Assembly: GCA_947305245.1 (NCBI GenBank)
Contig: CAMZDG010000017.1
Span: 1-64,000, forward strand
Origin: an uncultured Lachnospiraceae bacterium
GTDB lineage: Bacteria > Bacillota > Clostridia > Lachnospirales > Lachnospiraceae
Reading direction: 5' to 3'
DNA length: 64,000 nucleotides
The translations under genes and the position numbers were made by a program. Positions 61,565 to 64,000 of the stretch are shown here, piece by piece (the first letter of the stretch is position 1; every line of letters begins with the position of its first letter). The notes beneath the pieces were generated by a model. That model was not told the DNA's origin. It did not search any database and saw only the letters and a program-made list of their open reading frames with translations.

Positions 61565-61602
61565 ATATGCTGTGATTGTGTACAAATTTGGTGGGATACG
61601 AT

Positions 61603-62751
61603 ATGAAAAAGATTTGTAAGCGCATTATCGGGTTCTTGAAACTCATTCATCTTCATACGATCCTCCTCATTTTGACCTTGTATCTGCTGCTATGCTTTTT
61701 CTGCTACCTGGTGCTGAAGAATGAGGGGATGCACACGCCGTTTTGGGATATCGTCGTGTTTAACCTCCTGGCTGTCACGGGAAATGATTATATGTACGTG
61801 GACAGTGCCTGGACCAGGATCGCCGGAGTCTTTGTTCTGGTGCTTGGCATGGTGGGGCTTTCCTCCATCACGGGTTATGTCTCGTCGGCCTTCGTTGCCA
61901 GAAGGCTTAATTTGGAGAGAGGAGTAAAGAAGATGCAGGGCATGAAGGGGCACATCATCATATGCGGCTGGAAAAATGACGTAAAGATCCTGATCCAGGG
62001 GATCCTGCGCAAGAATAAAGATTTAAAGCTTTCCGACATTATCCTGATCAATAACGTGGATGACGTAAAGCTCCAGAGCTTAAGGGACGATCATGAGCTA
62101 AAAGGACTCAACCTCCTTCGGGGTGACTTTACGGAGGAGCAAACGCTCCTGAACGCGAACGTGAAGGAGGCATCGAAGTTCCTGATCATCGGGGAAAATC
62201 AGGAGAACCTGGACGACGAGCTGGTGGACTCGAGAGTGTTCGTCACGGCGCTTCTGGTCCGGAAGCTGAATCCCAAGTGTCACATTTGCGCCGAGGTAAA
62301 GACGGAGCGTTACAAGAACTATCTGGAGAGCCAGAACTGTGCGGAGGTGGTGTACGTTGACGAGTACACGCGCTATATTCTTTCCACCTCCACGAATTAC
62401 AGTGGCATGTCCAAGGTGATGTCCTCGTTCCTCGATAACGGCGACGGCGTGTCCGTGCAGATCGCGCCCATTGGCGATCAGTGGGTTGGCAGGAAATATG
62501 GGGAACTGTTCCAGTGGTATAAGACGGAGCAGAACATTCTTCTTTTGGGCGTCTTGGAGAACATGGGCGTGGAGAAGGAATTAAAGCACCAGATCCTTTC
62601 GGAGGCGCAGAAGTCCACGAATTACGGCGAGATCATACAAAGGCTGAAATCCGTAAAGACCATGGAGACGAATTGTCCGCACCTGAATCCCGGAGATGAT
62701 TATCTGCTTGGGAAAAACATGGGTGCCATCATTCTGGGCGATGAGATTTAA
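61603..62751 (+). CDS. Two-helix channel-like protein with RCK/TrkA-N domain
   Basis: 382 residues. ATG 61603 follows GGTGGG. Helices at about 17-40 and 68-92 flank a pore-loop-like segment (about 42-66), as in two-helix potassium channels. However, the selectivity position reads VTGNDYMYV, with no TxGYG or GFG. A Rossmann RCK domain follows (IIICGWKNDVKILIQGIL, near 111-128), with a second small domain at the C terminus. It may be a divergent ion channel or a regulator that lost conduction. It forms an operon with a cyclic-nucleotide-binding protein, which suggests ligand gating in trans. Confidence 0.85.
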   Translation: MKKICKRIIGFLKLIHLHTILLILTLYLLLCFFCYLVLKNEGMHTPFWDIVVFNLLAVTGNDYMYVDSAWTRIAGVFVLVLGMVGLSSITGYVSSAFVARRLNLERGVKKMQGMKGHIIICGWKNDVKILIQGILRKNKDLKLSDIILINNVDDVKLQSLRDDHELKGLNLLRGDFTEEQTLLNANVKEASKFLIIGENQENLDDELVDSRVFVTALLVRKLNPKCHICAEVKTERYKNYLESQNCAEVVYVDEYTRYILSTSTNYSGMSKVMSSFLDNGDGVSVQIAPIGDQWVGRKYGELFQWYKTEQNILLLGVLENMGVEKELKHQILSEAQKSTNYGEIIQRLKSVKTMETNCPHLNPGDDYLLGKNMGAIILGDEI

Positions 62752-62771
62752 GACGCCGGGGAGGAAATGAC

Positions 62772-63254
62772 ATGGATCACTTAAAGGAATTGAGGGATTT
62801 TCCCCTGCTAAAAAAGATAAAGGATGAGGATCTGAAGATCCTGGGGGAGTTGCTCCAGGTGCGCAAGTTCCAGGCGGGTGAGAATATCATCACGGAAGGG
62901 GACACCGGTTCGGAGATGTACATCCTGACGGAAGGGACCGTGGATATCATCAAGACGACGGTGTTCGGGGACAAGTTCGTCGTGGCGACGCTGGAGGCAA
63001 AGATGCATGCCGTGTTCGGCGAGATGGCCATGGTGGACAATGACAAGCGCTCTGCAACGGTGAAGGCGAAGTCACCCTGCACGACGCTCTCCATCGATCA
63101 CCTGAGCTTTGAAAAGTTCTGCGACGAGCATCCGCAGAGCGGCGTGGAGCTGCTTCGGCTCATCAGCATCAATCTGGTGCGCAACATTCGAACGGAAAAT
63201 AATAACCTGAAAATGGTATATCAGGCCCTGATCGAAGAAATAGAGATGGGATGA
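62772..63254 (+). CDS. Stand-alone cyclic-nucleotide-binding domain protein
   Basis: 160 residues, one CNB domain with no DNA-binding helix-turn-helix. The phosphate-binding cassette FGEMAMVDNDKRSATV (about 77-92) retains the Glu and Arg that grip a cyclic nucleotide. A helical tail ends the protein. It starts 20 bp after the channel-like gene (site GGGGAGGAAATGAC). This looks like a split form of a cyclic-nucleotide-gated channel, with the sensor on a separate chain. The nucleotide (cAMP, cGMP or other) cannot be read. Confidence 0.93.
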   Translation: MDHLKELRDFPLLKKIKDEDLKILGELLQVRKFQAGENIITEGDTGSEMYILTEGTVDIIKTTVFGDKFVVATLEAKMHAVFGEMAMVDNDKRSATVKAKSPCTTLSIDHLSFEKFCDEHPQSGVELLRLISINLVRNIRTENNNLKMVYQALIEEIEMG

Positions 63255-63275
63255 TTTCTCGGAAAGGAGATAAAA

Positions 63276-63971
63276 ATGGCGATCATTGAAATGACGGATC
63301 AGGAAAAGGCTCTGTTGGATCTGGCCTATACGGACGGCGAGAGGATCCTGGAGGGCAAGCTGTTTGACTATCAGGAGAAGGCGCTTGCGGAGCTTCGTGC
63401 CGGCATGGCTTATCTGAAGGAGAGATATCCGAACGAGGAGCTTGAGGTCATTTCTTTCCAGCCCTCCTCGAAGAAGGGATGCGTGGAGCTGCAGTTCATC
63501 CAGCCTGGCCTGGATGAGGTGGAGTACCTGCTAAAGAATGAAAATGGAGTCTACATTGACAATTTCTATGACGTGCCTTATGAGAAGGAATATGACGGAC
63601 TGGTGGAGGAGATCCTGAAAGAGGGCGGCATCACCGCCAGGGCATATACGACCTTCCCCTTCCTCATCAGCGATGAGATCAAGTCCGGCAAGGATCTGAT
63701 GGACCGCAGGCCGCATCTTGGAAGGACCGCGGAGCTCTTTATCAACGCGGCGAGCCTTCCGTCCTATGAGGACGCGGGCGCGCTCTCGAAAAAGGTGCAG
63801 GAGCTCTTTGAGGAGAATGGGATCTACGGAAGCGGCATGATCTTTTTCATTACCGGGCTCAAGGATTTTGACGAGATGGACGTGCTGCAGCTCGACGCAT
63901 ACGCGAGAAATCGAAAGAATCTTCGAAGCATCGTCAGCGTGACCTTCCAGTGCTTTCAGGTGAAGAAGTAA
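63276..63971 (+). CDS. Unknown soluble protein of the channel operon
   Basis: 231 residues, complete within the window. It follows the CNB gene by 21 bp with a strong GGAAAGGAGAT site. Mixed alpha/beta, acidic, with LEVISFQPSSKKGCVELQF and GSGMIFFITGLKDFDEMDV segments. No signal peptide, membrane helix or catalytic motif is seen and no family is recognised. Its place in the operon suggests a role with the channel/CNB pair. 63972 to the end is non-coding and cut by the window. Confidence 0.8.
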   Translation: MAIIEMTDQEKALLDLAYTDGERILEGKLFDYQEKALAELRAGMAYLKERYPNEELEVISFQPSSKKGCVELQFIQPGLDEVEYLLKNENGVYIDNFYDVPYEKEYDGLVEEILKEGGITARAYTTFPFLISDEIKSGKDLMDRRPHLGRTAELFINAASLPSYEDAGALSKKVQELFEENGIYGSGMIFFITGLKDFDEMDVLQLDAYARNRKNLRSIVSVTFQCFQVKK

Positions 63972-64000
63972 GAGACGTTCCAAAGTACAAAAAGAGAAAA

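Overview
The window looks like the chromosome of an anaerobic Firmicute of the class Clostridia, most likely Lachnospiraceae. The base composition is moderate. Shine-Dalgarno sites are strong (AGGAGG type) and vegetative promoters follow TTGACA-N17-TATAAT. Typical Clostridia content includes AddAB instead of RecBCD, a minimal SufC/SufB-type iron-sulfur pair, a ThiT thiamine transporter under a TPP riboswitch, an OmpR-type two-component pair, an iron-containing alcohol dehydrogenase and a GH3 glycosidase. Genus and species cannot be read from the sequence. Nearly every gene is intact and no transposase, integrase or phage structural gene was seen, so this is chromosomal backbone with several poorly understood accessory operons.

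Layout. 1-330: tRNA-Asp (cut by the window edge) and tRNA-Val separated by tandem hairpin units. 340-3190: a small His/Cys-motif protein, a microbial-type poly(ADP-ribose) glycohydrolase, a tocopherol-cyclase-like protein and a lipoprotein. 3200-6104: TrkA/TrkH potassium uptake. 6125-11766: a large inverted repeat, a secreted PIG-L deacetylase (minus strand), then an envelope operon (GT2-GtrA glycosyltransferase, phosphodiester glycosidase-like protein, membrane protein) and a helical-bundle protein. 11823-13333: TspO and cysteine synthase. 13.4-14.1 kb: AT-rich and geneless. 14.1-18.9 kb: CheX-like protein, CheY, the SufC/SufB pair and a chemoreceptor. 18.9-19.6 kb: tRNA-Arg with a hairpin cassette and a DUF4177 protein.

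19.7-24.7 kb holds a tightly overlapping four-gene operon: an unknown protein, a coiled-coil AAA+ ATPase, a protein resembling degenerate von Willebrand A (vWA) folds and a TelA-like coiled-coil protein. It is followed by truA. 25.5-35.2 kb carries an SH3b-NlpC/P60 cell-wall hydrolase, a lipoprotein, a two-component system, an alcohol dehydrogenase, a DnaJ-like chaperone behind a possible attenuator, a thioesterase and exonuclease III. 35.3-42.5 kb is addB-addA. The following 845 bp intergenic region contains two unrelated repeat arrays, one with seven exactly 34-bp units.

43.3-44.3 kb is thiT with a complete promoter-palindrome-riboswitch leader. 44.5-55.8 kb is a seven-gene run: DUF3267 metalloprotease-like protein, MoxR ATPase, DUF5682 protein, vWA protein, SWIM-type zinc-binding protein, a small helical protein and a 1235-residue DUF4132-like protein. 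It resembles the E. coli yehLMPQ/yehI (molR) set, a MoxR-vWA system of unknown function. It is followed by a ribosome-protection GTPase fused to a YacP/Rae1-type nuclease domain, a GH3 glycosidase, a zinc-ribbon peptide, a possible broken small gene, and an operon of a two-helix channel-like protein, a cyclic-nucleotide-binding protein and an unknown protein.

The best candidates for new biology are the 19.8-24.7 kb ATPase operon, the 45-56 kb MoxR-vWA-SWIM-DUF4132 cluster, the GTPase-nuclease fusion and the 34-bp repeat array at 42789-43193.
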